The notes under the pieces were generated by a model. That model was not told the origin of the DNA. It was given only the letters and a program-made list of their open reading frames with translations, and did not search any database. Positions 25,326 to 35,364 of a stretch of DNA of 64,000 bases are shown here, one piece after another (within the stretch, counting starts at the first letter, position 1; each line of letters begins with the position of its first letter). The position numbers and the translations under genes are program-made. Origin of the DNA: Nitrospirae bacterium YQR-1 (GTDB lineage: Bacteria > Nitrospirota > Thermodesulfovibrionia > Thermodesulfovibrionales > Magnetobacteriaceae); assembly GCA_039908095.1 (NCBI GenBank), contig JAMOBJ010000006.1:1-64000 (forward strand). The letters run 5' to 3'.

Positions 25326-27272
25326 TTATTTAGTTTTATCTTTGTCTTTTTTATCCACATCCTCAAACTCAGCCTCTACAAAGTCCTCTTCAGGCTTTGC
25401 CCCTCCGTGTTGCTGTTGGCCGCCATGCTGGTGTTGGCCATCATGTTGTTCACCGCCCTGTGCCCCCGCATTTTTATACAAATGCTCGGCTAACTTGTGT
25501 GATGCTGTTTGCAGTGCCTCCACCGCAGCCTTTAACTCCTTAGGATCATCAGAGGTGTCCTTTAAATCATTAACCCGCTTCAGTGCGTTTTCTATATCCG
25601 TCTTCTCATTCTCTGCAAGCTTATCCCCGTGTTCTTTTAACGATTTCTCAACAGAGTATGACAGCGAGTCGGCTTCATTTTTTGTCTCCGCCAATTCCCT
25701 TTTCCTCTTGTCTTCAGCCGAGTGGGCGTCGGCATCACGGACCATCTTCTTTATGTCGTCCTCGGAAAGTCCGCTTGAGGCTGTTATCTTAATAGACTGC
25801 TCCTTGCCTGTACCCAGGTCTTTGGCTGAGACGTGGAGTATGCCGTTTGCGTCTATGTCAAAAGTGACCTCTATCTGAGGAATCCCTCTGGGGGCAGGTG
25901 GTATGCCTACAAGTTCAAAATTCCCCAAAAGTTTATTATCTGCGGCCATCTCACGCTCGCCCTGAAATACCTTAATAGTAACAGCCGGCTGGTTGTCCGA
26001 TGCAGTTGAAAACACCTGACTCTTTTTTGACGGTATAGTCGTATTTCTTTCTATCAACTTTGTAAATATACCACCCAGAGTTTCAATTCCCAGTGAAAGA
26101 GGAGTAACATCCAAAAGTAAAACCTCTTTAACCTCACCCTTAAGCACCGCCGCCTGAATTGCCGCTCCAACCGCCACCACCTCATCGGGGTTAACCGTCC
26201 TGTTAGGTTCCTTGCCAAAAAACGACTGCACAGTGGATATCACCTTTGGTATTCTTGTTGAGCCGCCAACTAAAATTACCTCATTGACGTCTGAGGTGGA
26301 CATCTGAGCATCTTTAAGGGCGTGCTTACAGGGCCCTACTGAGTTTATTATCAGTTCATCCGCCAACTGCTCAAATTTAGCCCTGGAGAGTTTTATCAGC
26401 ATATGCTTAGGGCCTGTTGCATCCGCCGTTATAAAGGGCAGGTTGATTTCCGTTTCGGTTGCGCTTGAAAGCTCTATTTTAGCCTTTTCCGAGGCCTCTC
26501 TCAGTCTCTGAAGAGCCATTTTGTCGTTTTTTAAATCAATACCCTGGTCACGCTTAAACTCTTCCACCAGCCAGTCCATGACCTTCAGATCAAAATCATC
26601 CCCACCCAGGAATGTATCCCCGTTTGTGGACTTAACCTCTATAACTCCCTCTCCGATTTCAAGTATTGATATGTCGAAAGTACCGCCGCCCAGATCATAA
26701 ACGGCTACTTTTTCCTCTTTTTTCTTATCTATTCCATATGCAAGAGAGGCTGCCGTCGGCTCATTTATAATTCTGAGAACATTCAAGCCGGCGATTTTCC
26801 CGGCATCCTTGGTAGCCTGCCGCTGACTGTCGTCAAAATACGCAGGCACTGTTATTACCGCATCTGTAACCTTCTCACCAAGGTAGTCCTCCGCCGCCTG
26901 TTTAAGCTTTTGCAGAATCATCGCCGATATCTCAGGCGGTGAATACCTCTTTCCCCGTATCTCAACATGGGCGTCCCCGTTAGGAGCATCCACTATTTTG
27001 TAGGGCAGTCTTTTTATTGCCTCCGTGACCTGCCTCGTTTGAAAACGCCTGCCCATGAGTCTTTTAACCGAATATATTGTATTTTCAGGGTTAGTGATCG
27101 CCTGTCGCTTTGCAATTTGTCCGACAAGCCGCTCTCCCTTATCTGTTATTGCCACTACTGACGGAGTTGTCCTGCCCCCCTCCTGATTGGGTATCACGAC
27201 CGACTCCCCTCCCTGTACAACTGCAACGCATGAATTTGTTGTACCAAGGTCAATTCCAATTGCCTTAGCCAT
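25326..27272 (-). CDS. dnaK: Chaperone DnaK (Hsp70)
   Basis: ATP-dependent foldase. The ATPase domain has [22 protein letters not shown] and [12 protein letters not shown]. The substrate domain has [17 protein letters not shown], and the lid ends in [15 protein letters not shown]. At 648 residues it is full length. The C-terminal linker has an unusual His/Gln/Gly-rich stretch ([16 protein letters not shown]). The ATG overlaps the grpE stop by eight bases. Confidence 0.98.
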   Translation of the reverse strand: MAKAIGIDLGTTNSCVAVVQGGESVVIPNQEGGRTTPSVVAITDKGERLVGQIAKRQAITNPENTIYSVKRLMGRRFQTRQVTEAIKRLPYKIVDAPNGDAHVEIRGKRYSPPEISAMILQKLKQAAEDYLGEKVTDAVITVPAYFDDSQRQATKDAGKIAGLNVLRIINEPTAASLAYGIDKKKEEKVAVYDLGGGTFDISILEIGEGVIEVKSTNGDTFLGGDDFDLKVMDWLVEEFKRDQGIDLKNDKMALQRLREASEKAKIELSSATETEINLPFITADATGPKHMLIKLSRAKFEQLADELIINSVGPCKHALKDAQMSTSDVNEVILVGGSTRIPKVISTVQSFFGKEPNRTVNPDEVVAVGAAIQAAVLKGEVKEVLLLDVTPLSLGIETLGGIFTKLIERNTTIPSKKSQVFSTASDNQPAVTIKVFQGEREMAADNKLLGNFELVGIPPAPRGIPQIEVTFDIDANGILHVSAKDLGTGKEQSIKITASSGLSEDDIKKMVRDADAHSAEDKRKRELAETKNEADSLSYSVEKSLKEHGDKLAENEKTDIENALKRVNDLKDTSDDPKELKAAVEALQTASHKLAEHLYKNAGAQGGEQHDGQHQHGGQQQHGGAKPEEDFVEAEFEDVDKKDKDKTK

Positions 27273-27921
27273 TGTTTCCCTCCTTTATCTCATTAAATTC
27301 TGTGGTTTCATTTGCAATTTCAGGGGTGCTGCTTTGCCTATTGTTTTTTTTCGATACCGACACCATTGAAGCCCTTAGCACTCTGTCTCTGTAAGTATAG
27401 CCTTTTCTGAATACATCTACAACGGTTTTATCATCAAGGTCGTCCCGGGGTACTTCAGTCATAGCATGATGGTATGCCGGATCAAAAGCCTTTCCGGCGG
27501 AGTGTATCTCTACAAGGCCGTACTTGCCCAGAATTTTTTTTAACTCCTTTAATGTCAGATCAACACCCTGAACCAGCGGGTTTGACATATCACTTACATG
27601 TGAGAGGGCAGCCTCGAGATTGTCAATTACGTTAAGCAGATCGGAAACCATAGGCTCTGCTCCGTACTTATATAACTCATCTTTTTCCTTCTGAACTCTT
27701 TTTCTATAATTATCAAACTCAGCATGAAGCCTGATATACTTATCCTTCAGCTCAGCATTGTCAAGACGGAGTTTTTCCATTTCTTCCTGCTCCGCCTTAG
27801 TGCCTGTCACAAGTTCAATTTCAGGCTCCTGTCCCTGCAATTGCTGTTTAGGTTTGGAGTTACCGGTTTTTATCCCGTCTTCCCCAACCGTTATATCAAC
27901 AGTACCGTGTTCCAAAGACAA
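27265..27921 (-). CDS. grpE: Nucleotide exchange factor GrpE
   Basis: Releases ADP from DnaK. The coiled-coil N-terminal half has [19 protein letters not shown]. The C-terminal beta domain has [20 protein letters not shown] and [10 protein letters not shown]. It ends in a family-like [13 protein letters not shown]. Length is 218 residues including a variable N-terminus. It is placed between hrcA and dnaK, four bases after hrcA. Confidence 0.96.
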   Translation of the reverse strand: MSLEHGTVDITVGEDGIKTGNSKPKQQLQGQEPEIELVTGTKAEQEEMEKLRLDNAELKDKYIRLHAEFDNYRKRVQKEKDELYKYGAEPMVSDLLNVIDNLEAALSHVSDMSNPLVQGVDLTLKELKKILGKYGLVEIHSAGKAFDPAYHHAMTEVPRDDLDDKTVVDVFRKGYTYRDRVLRASMVSVSKKNNRQSSTPEIANETTEFNEIKEGNNG

Positions 27922-27925
27922 CCTC

Positions 27926-28945
27926 CTATCTGTCCTCCAGCCGGCTTGAAAGGAACCGCGCTGAGGTCTCTATTATTGAAATAGCGCCGGCGTAGTCCAT
28001 CCTCTGCGGGCCTATCAATCCGAGCACTCCTAAAGGCCTTCCCCTGTCACACACAGGTGAGGCCACAAGGCTCAGGTCTTTTTTATCCAGAAAAGGTTCA
28101 GACCCGATAAATACTTGCACACCGCCGCTTTCCGTTATTTTATCCAGAATCTCTATGATTCTCTCCTTGTCACTAATTGCATTGGAAAGTTCCTTAATTT
28201 TCCCTATATCGTCAAAATCCGGCAAATTAAAGAGTTCACCAAGGCCGGAGATAAAAACATCACGGTCAAACGAACTCAGATATTTGTTGAAAAAACCGAA
28301 GGCTTTTGAAATCAGAGTATCACGCTGCACTCTGTTGTCACAAACCTCTTTCCTCATGATTGCCTTAATTTCTCCAAGAGTATAGCCTTTAAACTCAGAG
28401 TTCAAAAGTGCTGCTATATTTTTTAGATCCCTCTGAGAGAGAGGTATTTCAAGCGCCGATACTTTGTGCTTTATAGTACCCTCATCAGTCATAAGCACAA
28501 CGGCAACCATGTCGTTTCTGTAGTTTAAAAGCTCTATCCACCCAAGAATACTGTTTTCCATAGTTGTTTCCATGGCAACCACCATGTAGTGAGAATAGCT
28601 GGAGAGAATTTTGGACACCAAACCGAGAAAATCAGATAAATGTCCCCTTACCCCCATAACCCCATCACAAAGCAGTTTCAGCAGCTCAGCGTTGGAAGAC
28701 ACTCCAAAGCCCATAAGTTCCTCAACAAGCAGTCTGTAGCCCTTTCCTGTAGGCATTCTGCCTGCTGAGGTGTGCGGCTGGGACAGATACCCCAACTCCT
28801 CAAGATCACACATAGCGTTGCGTATAGTGGCCGAGGATATTCCCAGGCCAAAACGCTTGCTAATGTAGCGTGACCCCACCGGGGAGGCGCTGTCAACGTA
28901 GCTCTCAATTACTGCAAACAGTATTTTCTTTAGTCTATCTTCCAA
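27926..28945 (-). CDS. hrcA: Heat-inducible transcription repressor HrcA
   Basis: Repressor that binds CIRCE. The N-terminal winged helix has SPVGSRYISKRFGLGISSATIRN and MCDLEELGYLSQPHTSAGR. The GAF-like and C-terminal dimerisation parts end with LGLIGPQRMDYAGAISII. Length of 339 residues is normal. The start is a TTG with GAGGAG eight bases upstream. I found no CIRCE in its own upstream region, though the groESL copy is perfect, so HrcA may not control its own operon. Confidence 0.96.
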   Translation of the reverse strand: MEDRLKKILFAVIESYVDSASPVGSRYISKRFGLGISSATIRNAMCDLEELGYLSQPHTSAGRMPTGKGYRLLVEELMGFGVSSNAELLKLLCDGVMGVRGHLSDFLGLVSKILSSYSHYMVVAMETTMENSILGWIELLNYRNDMVAVVLMTDEGTIKHKVSALEIPLSQRDLKNIAALLNSEFKGYTLGEIKAIMRKEVCDNRVQRDTLISKAFGFFNKYLSSFDRDVFISGLGELFNLPDFDDIGKIKELSNAISDKERIIEILDKITESGGVQVFIGSEPFLDKKDLSLVASPVCDRGRPLGVLGLIGPQRMDYAGAISIIETSARFLSSRLEDR

Positions 28946-29063
28946 AGCCCGTACTCCTCACATGCCGCCTGTAACCCGCAAAAATAAAAAAGGACACTTT
29001 TTTAAAACTGTAACAATTCTAAGCATACACTTTCAATCTTAAAAAAAGCCACCTTAAGCTGCC

Positions 29064-29088
29064 AGCGGGGAACTTTTTGTTCCCCGCT
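29064..29088 (-). terminator. Terminator after groEL
   Basis: Perfect 10-base stem (AGCGGGGAAC pairs with 29079-29088), five-base loop. It lies just beyond the groEL stop on the minus strand; a run of seven T follows about 20 bases further on. Confidence 0.6.
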
Positions 29089-29128
29089 TAACCAAAACAG
29101 CCCTGTATTTTTTAAAGTATTAACTAGC

Positions 29129-30775
29129 TTAGTACATATCTCCCATGCCGCCCATGCCGGGGTGTCCGCCGCCGCCCATTGGCATCTTATCTTCCTTTTC
29201 GGGCAAATCGGTTATCATAACGGCAGTGGTAAGCATAAGTGACGCCACAGATGCTGCATTCTGAAGAGCACATCTTGTCACCTTGGTAGGGTCTATGATG
29301 CCCTCTTTCATCATATCACAGTACTTCTCGGCCTGTGCGTCAAATCCATAGTTGACGTCGCTGTTTTCCTTTACTTTCTCTATTATTGTTGCGCTCTCAA
29401 GGCCTGTGTTGAAGATTATCTGCCGCAGAGGTTCCTCAAGGCATTTCTTAATAATGTTGGCTCCGATTCTCTCATCTCCTGTAAGTGTGAGATCCTCAAC
29501 GCTCTTGATGCATCTAATAAGGGCAACGCCGCCGCCCGGTACTATTCCCTCTTCCACAGCCGCTCTGGTTGCATGAAGAGCGTCCTCAACGCGTGCTTTC
29601 TTTTCCTTCATCTCAGTCTCGGTAGCCGCCCCGACATTAATTACGGCAACACCGCCCACTAACTTGGCAAGGCGCTCCTGGAGTTTCTCCTTGTCATAGT
29701 CCGATGTGGTATCCTCTATTTGTGCCTTTATCTGCTTCACTCTGCCCTGGATTTTCTTGGCATCTCCGGCACCCTCAACAATGGTTGTATTGTCTTTGTC
29801 AATGGTTATCTTGCGGGCCTTACCCAGGTCGGTTATTTTTACATTTTCGAGTTTCATCCCAAGGTCATCTGAGATAACCGTGCCGCCTGTAAGAATTGCG
29901 ATGTCCTCAAGCATGGCCTTTCTGCGCTCGCCAAAGCCCGGGGCCTTTACGCCGGATACATGCAGGGTGCCGCGAAGTTTATTGACAACAAGAGTGGCAA
30001 GCGCCTCTCCCTCTATGTCCTCAGATATGATAAGCAGCGGTTTACCCATCTTTGCTATCTGCTCAAGAAGAGGAATCAGGTCTTTCATGCTCGATATTTT
30101 TTTGTCGTGCAGCAACATGAAGCAGTCCTCTAATATACACTCCATTCTCTCTGAGTCCGTTATAAAATAGGGTGAAATGTACCCTCTGTCAAACTGCATT
30201 CCCTCTACAAAGTCAAGGGAGGTGTTCATGCTCTTTGCCTCTTCAACGGTGATTACACCGTCTTTGCCTACCTTGTCCATGGCGCTTGCTATCAGATCGC
30301 CTATTGTTGAGTCGTTGTTGGCCGATATCGTTCCTACCTGAGCGATTTCCTTTTTGTCTGAAACCGCCTTGCTCATGCTCTTAAGCTTTGCCACAACTTC
30401 AATTACCGCTTTTTCGATACCTCTTTTTAAATCCATTGAGTTGGCGCCGGCTACCACATTTTTCATACCCTCTTTATAGACGGCGTGGGCAAGCACGGTG
30501 GCTGTTGTGGTGCCGTCTCCGGCTGTGTCGGAGGTTTTTGAGGCTACCTCTTTAAGAAGCTGGGCTCCCATGTTTTGGTATGGTTCTTTCAACTCTATTT
30601 CTTTTGCTACGGTTACGCCGTCTTTGGTTATGATGGGGGAACCGAATTTCTTATCCAATATGACATTTCTGCCCTTTGGTCCTAATGTTGCTTTAACGGC
30701 ATTAGTCAATATGGTTATGCCCTCAAGCATCTCCCTTCTTGCCGTCTCATCAAAGGCTAATTGCTTTGCTCCCAT
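29129..30775 (-). CDS. groL: Chaperonin GroEL
   Basis: 60-kDa chaperonin that folds proteins inside a double ring. It has the ATP-site motif [28 protein letters not shown] and [15 protein letters not shown]. The Gly/Met-rich C-terminal tail is [13 protein letters not shown]. Length of 548 residues is standard. It follows groES by 15 bases and is controlled from the CIRCE promoter. Confidence 0.98.
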   Translation of the reverse strand: MGAKQLAFDETARREMLEGITILTNAVKATLGPKGRNVILDKKFGSPIITKDGVTVAKEIELKEPYQNMGAQLLKEVASKTSDTAGDGTTTATVLAHAVYKEGMKNVVAGANSMDLKRGIEKAVIEVVAKLKSMSKAVSDKKEIAQVGTISANNDSTIGDLIASAMDKVGKDGVITVEEAKSMNTSLDFVEGMQFDRGYISPYFITDSERMECILEDCFMLLHDKKISSMKDLIPLLEQIAKMGKPLLIISEDIEGEALATLVVNKLRGTLHVSGVKAPGFGERRKAMLEDIAILTGGTVISDDLGMKLENVKITDLGKARKITIDKDNTTIVEGAGDAKKIQGRVKQIKAQIEDTTSDYDKEKLQERLAKLVGGVAVINVGAATETEMKEKKARVEDALHATRAAVEEGIVPGGGVALIRCIKSVEDLTLTGDERIGANIIKKCLEEPLRQIIFNTGLESATIIEKVKENSDVNYGFDAQAEKYCDMMKEGIIDPTKVTRCALQNAASVASLMLTTAVMITDLPEKEDKMPMGGGGHPGMGGMGDMY

Positions 30776-30790
30776 TGTTGCTTATCCTCC

Positions 30791-31051
30791 TTATTCAATT
30801 ATTCCTAAAATATCTTCTTCTTTGATAATCAGGTAATCCTTGCCGTCAATCTGAACCTTTGAGCCGGAATACTTATCAAAAAGCACCTCATCTCCTACCT
30901 TCACTTCTTTTGCCTCTGACCCTACGGCCTCTACCTTACCGCGCTGAGGCTTTTCCCTGGCAGTGTCGGGCACGTATAGACCACCGGCCGTCTTTTCCAG
31001 TTCGTCCTTGTAGCTGACAAATACACGCTCTTTAAGGGGTTTGAACTTCAT
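30791..31051 (-). CDS. groS: Co-chaperonin GroES
   Basis: Lid of the GroEL chamber. It has the N-terminal [12 protein letters not shown], the mobile loop region [20 protein letters not shown], and [19 protein letters not shown] set the start at 31051, behind AGGAG; the frame extends to 31069 but that gives six atypical residues. At 86 residues it is slightly short for the family because the mobile loop is compact. Promoter and operator lie 40-110 bases upstream. Confidence 0.96.
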   Translation of the reverse strand: MKFKPLKERVFVSYKDELEKTAGGLYVPDTAREKPQRGKVEAVGSEAKEVKVGDEVLFDKYSGSKVQIDGKDYLIIKEEDILGIIE

Positions 31052-31093
31052 ACAGCACACTCCTTTCATAATAAGTTTATTTTTTTGTTTTTG

Positions 31094-31120
31094 TTAGCAC
31101 TCACCATAGATGAGTGCTAA
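31094..31120. promoter_or_regulatory. CIRCE operator (HrcA binding site)
   Basis: Perfect inverted repeat TTAGCACTC, nine bases, GAGTGCTAA. It begins about five bases downstream of the predicted groES start site, so HrcA binding would block initiation. Confidence 0.96.
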
Positions 31121-31132
31121 TAGTTTTAATGT

Positions 31133-31161
31133 ACTTTAACACAACTTATAAGTTTTGTCAA
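31133..31161 (-). promoter_or_regulatory. Sigma-70 promoter of groES-groEL
   Basis: On the minus strand: TTGACA (31161-31156), 17-base spacer, TAAAGT (31138-31133). The predicted start site is near 31126, next to the CIRCE operator. Confidence 0.8.
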
Positions 31162-31201
31162 GATATTTTTTTATTTTTATTGGAAATAACTGCAGGGATA
31201 A

Positions 31202-31242
31202 AACAAACGGGACAGGGGTTTTTCACCCCTGTCCCGTTTGTT
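31202..31242 (-). terminator. Terminator after the secreted hypothetical gene
   Basis: Perfect 18-base stem (31202-31219 with 31225-31242, core ACGGGACAGGGGT), five-base loop, TTTTA beyond it on the minus strand. It insulates groESL from the gene upstream. Confidence 0.85.
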
Positions 31243-31266
31243 AAATATACTTATACGTTGGTTTAC

Positions 31267-31932
31267 TTAGTAGCTTAAGACGTTTTTACCGCCTGAGGGG
31301 CCGGTTGAGCTGTCATCCGTGCAGGTATAACCACCGATAGGACGTTTGGGATTGGTCGTACCCTGGAAACATGACATTGCAATTTTCTGACAGTCTATGC
31401 TGCTGTCTGAGGTAAATGTAAGTGTGCCGCCGTAATAGATTTTTTCACTTTTACCGCTGTTGCTGCTGTTATCCTTTTCTCCCTTGTCGTTTTCTCCCTT
31501 GTCGTTGCCGCCTTTACCACTGCCTGTAGTATTGTCACTTGAGCTTGTGGTGTTGTCATTAGTTGTGGTAGAAGATAATCCAAGGTCTGTGGATAGATCA
31601 GCCGCCTTAGTGGTTCCTACATAGACATATTTGCCTGTGAATGAGATTAAGTTAGAGGAGCTTCCGCCAAAAGATACTGACGATGGAAATGCTATGGCTT
31701 TTCTTGTAGGTGTTGAGCCGGATGAGGCCTTCACCGTAAAGCTTGCCGAGGTCACGTTGTCTGTTGAGAGGTTTGACACTACACAGTAAGTTACATTGCT
31801 TGCATGAGTGTGTAAATAAGGCAGACTGTAATATACATTTCCGCCTGCAGCCGATACGTTACCTGTGTCTGTTACAACAATTAGTGACAGTACTGATAAT
31901 ATCACTGCAAAAGAAACTATTGCTCTTTTCAT
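31267..31932 (-). CDS. Secreted hypothetical protein with Lys/Gly/Asn-rich repeat
   Basis: I do not recognise the family. From ATG 31932 (AGGAGG eight bases upstream) it has 221 residues: signal peptide to about residue 28 (VSAAGG), a beta-rich part with YYSLPYLHTHASNVTYCVVSN, a Ser/Thr-rich stretch, a charged repeat (GKGGNDKGENDKGEKD) and a C-terminal part with two cysteines in CQKIAMSCFQG. It is probably exported. Asn-X-Ser/Thr sites are frequent (NVT, NTT, NSS), so it could be a substrate for the window's STT3 enzyme; that is speculation. The frame extends upstream to 32043 but lacks start signals. Confidence 0.75.
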   Translation of the reverse strand: MKRAIVSFAVILSVLSLIVVTDTGNVSAAGGNVYYSLPYLHTHASNVTYCVVSNLSTDNVTSASFTVKASSGSTPTRKAIAFPSSVSFGGSSSNLISFTGKYVYVGTTKAADLSTDLGLSSTTTNDNTTSSSDNTTGSGKGGNDKGENDKGEKDNSSNSGKSEKIYYGGTLTFTSDSSIDCQKIAMSCFQGTTNPKRPIGGYTCTDDSSTGPSGGKNVLSY

Positions 31933-32249
31933 TGCTCTTCCTCCTGGTTGATTGTTTTTGTCTGTTACCATTTTTTTTATACCCCCTCTTTGTATTGTTA
32001 TAAACTTATTTTTTAAAACCATTAAATCTATATTACACTTCAATTTAATTAATTTTTGTCATCAGGATGACATTTCTAAAAATATTTTAGCCTGTGTAAA
32101 TGAAAAGCCGCCTCTGATAGTTTAAGTGTACCGGTAATCCGCATTAGATGTCAACTGTGCTATATCTGCTTTTGTAATAAATATGATAAGATTGATGTAG
32201 GTAAGCAGGTATAGACAAAAATGAATAAGCAAATTAAAAATATAATTTT

Positions 32250-33410
32250 GTGAAAAAACTTCTGATTGCCGCCATAATTTCGGTGATATTGATTGTTGCG
32301 GGCTATCTCTTTCTTAGCAGGAAAAATGATATACCCAAATACCGTACAGAGGAAATAGCAAGAGGCGAGATAGTGTCCGTCGTTACTGCAACCGGAGTAG
32401 TTAATCCCGTGACGACTGTTTTGGTGGGTACTCAGGTATCAGGCACTGTGAAAGAGATACTTGTTGATTTTAACTCAACTGTTACAAAAGGACAGTTGAT
32501 TGCCCGTATAGACCCTGCTACTTTTATAGCACAAGTCAAACAGGCACAGGCCAACTTAAAGTTAGCTAAAGCAAATCTTCAAAAATCAAAAGCCTCCTTA
32601 ACAGATGCAAAAACAGGCAGAGACAGAAGCAGGGAACTCTACAACAGAAAATTCATATCCCAAAGTGAAATGGACACATCTGAGACAAATTACCTGACCT
32701 CAGCAGCACAGGTGGATGCTTCCGCCGCCCAGGTGGAGCAGGCGGAGGCTGCCCTGGCACTGTCTGAAGCCAACCTGAAATATACCGATATATACTCCCC
32801 GGTTGACGGAATTGTTGTGGCAAAATCTGTGGATGTCGGGCAGACTGTAGCAGCAAGTTTTCAGACTCCCACGCTCTTTAGCATATCCAGGGATTTAACA
32901 AAAATGCAGATTGATACAAACGTGGTTGAAGCCGACATCGGCAAGACCACAGAGGGGCAGCAGGTTGAATTCACAGTGGATGCCTACCCTGAGACCACAT
33001 TTAAGGGAGTTGTTACTCAGGTTAGAAACTCACCCATTACGGTATCAAATGTAGTTACCTATGATGTGGTTGTAAAGGTGGATAATCCTGAGTTTAAGTT
33101 AAAACCGGGTATGACGGCAAATGTAACAATCATAGTTAATAAAAAAACGGATGTTCTTAAAGTGCCAAACAGCGCACTGAGATTTCAGCCATACGGGCCG
33201 CCCGGAAAGAATGAACCGGCAGTTTGGATTTTAAAGGAAGGCAAACCACATCGTGCAGCCATTAAAAAAGGAGACAGCGACGGTAATTACACAGAGGTGA
33301 TTTCTGATGCACTACAGCCCGGCATGGAAGTAATCACGGAGTCTAAAATCCCCAAAACTTCAAAACCGGCGGGGGGCAAACCCCAACCCCACGGCAGCAG
33401 GCTCTTTTGA
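32250..33410 (+). CDS. MacA-like periplasmic adaptor (HlyD/RND family)
   Basis: Membrane-fusion subunit of a tripartite ABC exporter. It has an N-terminal anchor helix (about 5-24). The first lipoyl half-motif is GTQVSGTVKEILVDFNSTVTKGQLIARIDP. A long alpha-hairpin with QANLKLAKANLQKSKASL follows, then the second lipoyl half LKYTDIYSPVDGIVVAKSVD and beta-barrel VVTYDVVVKVDN. At 386 residues it is normal for MacA. The start is GTG with no clear ribosome site; a ten-codon ORF (32221-32253) ends across it (ATTTTGTGA), suggesting coupling. No TolC gene is in the window. Confidence 0.9.
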   Translation: MKKLLIAAIISVILIVAGYLFLSRKNDIPKYRTEEIARGEIVSVVTATGVVNPVTTVLVGTQVSGTVKEILVDFNSTVTKGQLIARIDPATFIAQVKQAQANLKLAKANLQKSKASLTDAKTGRDRSRELYNRKFISQSEMDTSETNYLTSAAQVDASAAQVEQAEAALALSEANLKYTDIYSPVDGIVVAKSVDVGQTVAASFQTPTLFSISRDLTKMQIDTNVVEADIGKTTEGQQVEFTVDAYPETTFKGVVTQVRNSPITVSNVVTYDVVVKVDNPEFKLKPGMTANVTIIVNKKTDVLKVPNSALRFQPYGPPGKNEPAVWILKEGKPHRAAIKKGDSDGNYTEVISDALQPGMEVITESKIPKTSKPAGGKPQPHGSRLF

Positions 33411-33413
33411 CGC

Positions 33414-34100
33414 ATGTCTTTTATTGAAACTATAGATGTTACAAAAATTTACAGGATGGGGGATGTTGATGTTTGTGCCCTTGACGGGGTCTCTTTAACA
33501 ATTAACAGGGGGGAATTCACCTTTCTTATGGGGCCCTCAGGGTCGGGGAAAACCACTGCTATGAACCTCCTTGGCTGTCTTGATAAGCCCACCTCCGGCA
33601 AGTATTTCTTAGACGGCGCAGACGTTGAAAACCTTAACAAAGACAGCCTTTCAAAGTTAAGAAATGAAAAAATCGGTTTTGTGTTTCAGGGGTTTAACTT
33701 ATTACCCAGGACCTCAGCCCTTGAAAACGTGGAATTACCTATGCTTTACATGGGGCTGCCGCAAATGGAAAGAAGAGAGCGGGCAATGGCTGCCCTTAAC
33801 CGTGTGGGACTCACCGGCAGAGAGCATCATCATCCTAACCAGCTCTCGGGCGGGCAGCAGCAGCGGGTTGCCATAGCCAGAGCTCTTGTAAACAACGCTC
33901 CGCTGATACTTGCCGATGAACCCACAGGAAATCTGGACACTAAGACCAGTGTAGAGGTGTTGGAGCTGTTTAAGGCACTTAATGAGGACTCCGGTATAAC
34001 CATTATCATAGTAACCCATGAACCTGACATTGCCGCCTACGGGAAGCGTATTATAAGGTTTCTGGACGGTAAGATTTTAAGTGATGAACTCAGGGGCTAA
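33414..34100 (+). CDS. ABC exporter ATPase, MacB/LolD family
   Basis: Nucleotide-binding subunit. Walker A GPSGSGKTT (about residues 41-49), Q-loop VFQGFNLLPRTSALENVELP, signature LSGGQQQRVAIARAL, Walker B LILADEPTGNLD and the H-loop VTHE are all present. The block FNLLPR is typical of MacB/LolD. At 228 residues it is the stand-alone NBD, separate from the permease, unlike E. coli MacB where they are fused. It starts just after macA. Confidence 0.95.
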   Translation: MSFIETIDVTKIYRMGDVDVCALDGVSLTINRGEFTFLMGPSGSGKTTAMNLLGCLDKPTSGKYFLDGADVENLNKDSLSKLRNEKIGFVFQGFNLLPRTSALENVELPMLYMGLPQMERRERAMAALNRVGLTGREHHHPNQLSGGQQQRVAIARALVNNAPLILADEPTGNLDTKTSVEVLELFKALNEDSGITIIIVTHEPDIAAYGKRIIRFLDGKILSDELRG

Positions 34101-34106
34101 AACACT

Positions 34107-35336
34107 ATGATGAATCTGTCTTCAACAGTAAGGATTGCACTGAGAGCGCTCAGGGTCAACAAGATGCGCTCGGGGCTTACAATGCTGGGGATTGTAATCG
34201 GAGTGTGTGCCGTTGTTGTGATGATAGCTGTGGGCACGGGAGCCAGGGTTCAACTTGAGGAGCAAAACAGGGCAATGGGGAGCAACCAGCTTTTAATACT
34301 GCCCGGCTCAAGCACATCAGGCGGGGCAAGAATGGGTGGCTCCACATTAAACACTCTCACCCTTAGCGATGCCTGGGCCATAAGAAAAGACTGCTCTGCC
34401 GTGCAAAACGTAGCACCTGTGTACGGAGGTGTGGCCCAGGTGATTTTTAATAACCTCAACTGGTCAACCGCTATAACCGGTACGACCCCTGAGATGTTTG
34501 AAATAAGAGAATGGAGTATTATCTCAGGAAAATATTTTACAGCCCAGGATGTAAATGCTGCAACAAAGGTATGCCTTGTGGGACAGACCGTGGTTGAGAA
34601 CCTCTTTGGCGGTATTGATCCTGTGGGGCAAACTATCAGAATAAAGAACCTTCCCTTCAGAGTAGTTGGAGTACTTCAGAGGAAGGGGCTGTCTCCGGTT
34701 GGGCAGGACCAGGACGATGCTGTATTTGTGCCTGTTACAACGGCACAGAAAAAACTATTCGGCACATCCCTTCCCGGTATGGTCAGAATGATTACCGTTA
34801 AAGCTGCCGGCCTGCAAGAAATCCCGGTTGCCGAGGGGCAAATTCGTGAACTTCTGAGGCAAAGGCATCATCTGAGAGGAAAGCAGGATGATGATTTTAC
34901 GGTAAGAAACATTACTCAGATAATGCAGGCCGCCGAGGAATCCTCTAAGATGATGTCTGTCCTGCTTGGTTCAATAGCCTCGGTATCTCTGATGGTCGGA
35001 GGTATAGGAATTATGAATATAATGCTTGTTTCGGTAACGGAACGAACCCGTGAAATAGGGATACGTATGGCTGTGGGGGCGCAAGTGTGGGATATTCGTT
35101 TGCAGTTTATAACAGAGGCGATAGTACTTTCTTTAGTTGGCGGGATTACAGGGATTGTAACAGGTATAGCAGGAGCTCACATCCTTTCTTCTTTTGCCGG
35201 CTGGAAAACAATCATAACTTTGTACTCGCTGTTTATATCACTTGGATTTTCAGGCTTTATAGGGGTATTTTTCGGCTTCTATCCAGCCTATAAGGCGTCT
35301 CAGTTAAACCCTATTGATGCTTTAAGATATGAATGA
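34107..35336 (+). CDS. ABC exporter permease, MacB/FtsX family
   Basis: Four-helix mechanotransmission permease. The first helix is at about residues 22-44 (MLGIVIGVCAVVVMIAVGTG), followed by a periplasmic MacB_PCD domain to about 270. The C-terminal FtsX domain has GGIGIMNIMLVSVTERTREI and IRMAVGAQ. It ends SQLNPIDALRYE, the usual tail. At 409 residues it is complete. It works with the adaptor and ATPase upstream; the substrate is unknown. Confidence 0.94.
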   Translation: MMNLSSTVRIALRALRVNKMRSGLTMLGIVIGVCAVVVMIAVGTGARVQLEEQNRAMGSNQLLILPGSSTSGGARMGGSTLNTLTLSDAWAIRKDCSAVQNVAPVYGGVAQVIFNNLNWSTAITGTTPEMFEIREWSIISGKYFTAQDVNAATKVCLVGQTVVENLFGGIDPVGQTIRIKNLPFRVVGVLQRKGLSPVGQDQDDAVFVPVTTAQKKLFGTSLPGMVRMITVKAAGLQEIPVAEGQIRELLRQRHHLRGKQDDDFTVRNITQIMQAAEESSKMMSVLLGSIASVSLMVGGIGIMNIMLVSVTERTREIGIRMAVGAQVWDIRLQFITEAIVLSLVGGITGIVTGIAGAHILSSFAGWKTIITLYSLFISLGFSGFIGVFFGFYPAYKASQLNPIDALRYE

Positions 35337-35364
35337 TACAAGGTGGTAATTATAATAGCCGATA

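Noticed and set aside
28946..29128. CIRCE before hrcA
   Set aside because: No inverted TTAGCACTC/GAGTGCTAA pair is present, only unrelated AT-rich sequence.
29706..30170. 154-codon plus-strand ORF
   Set aside because: Antisense to groEL; no domain, no ribosome site.
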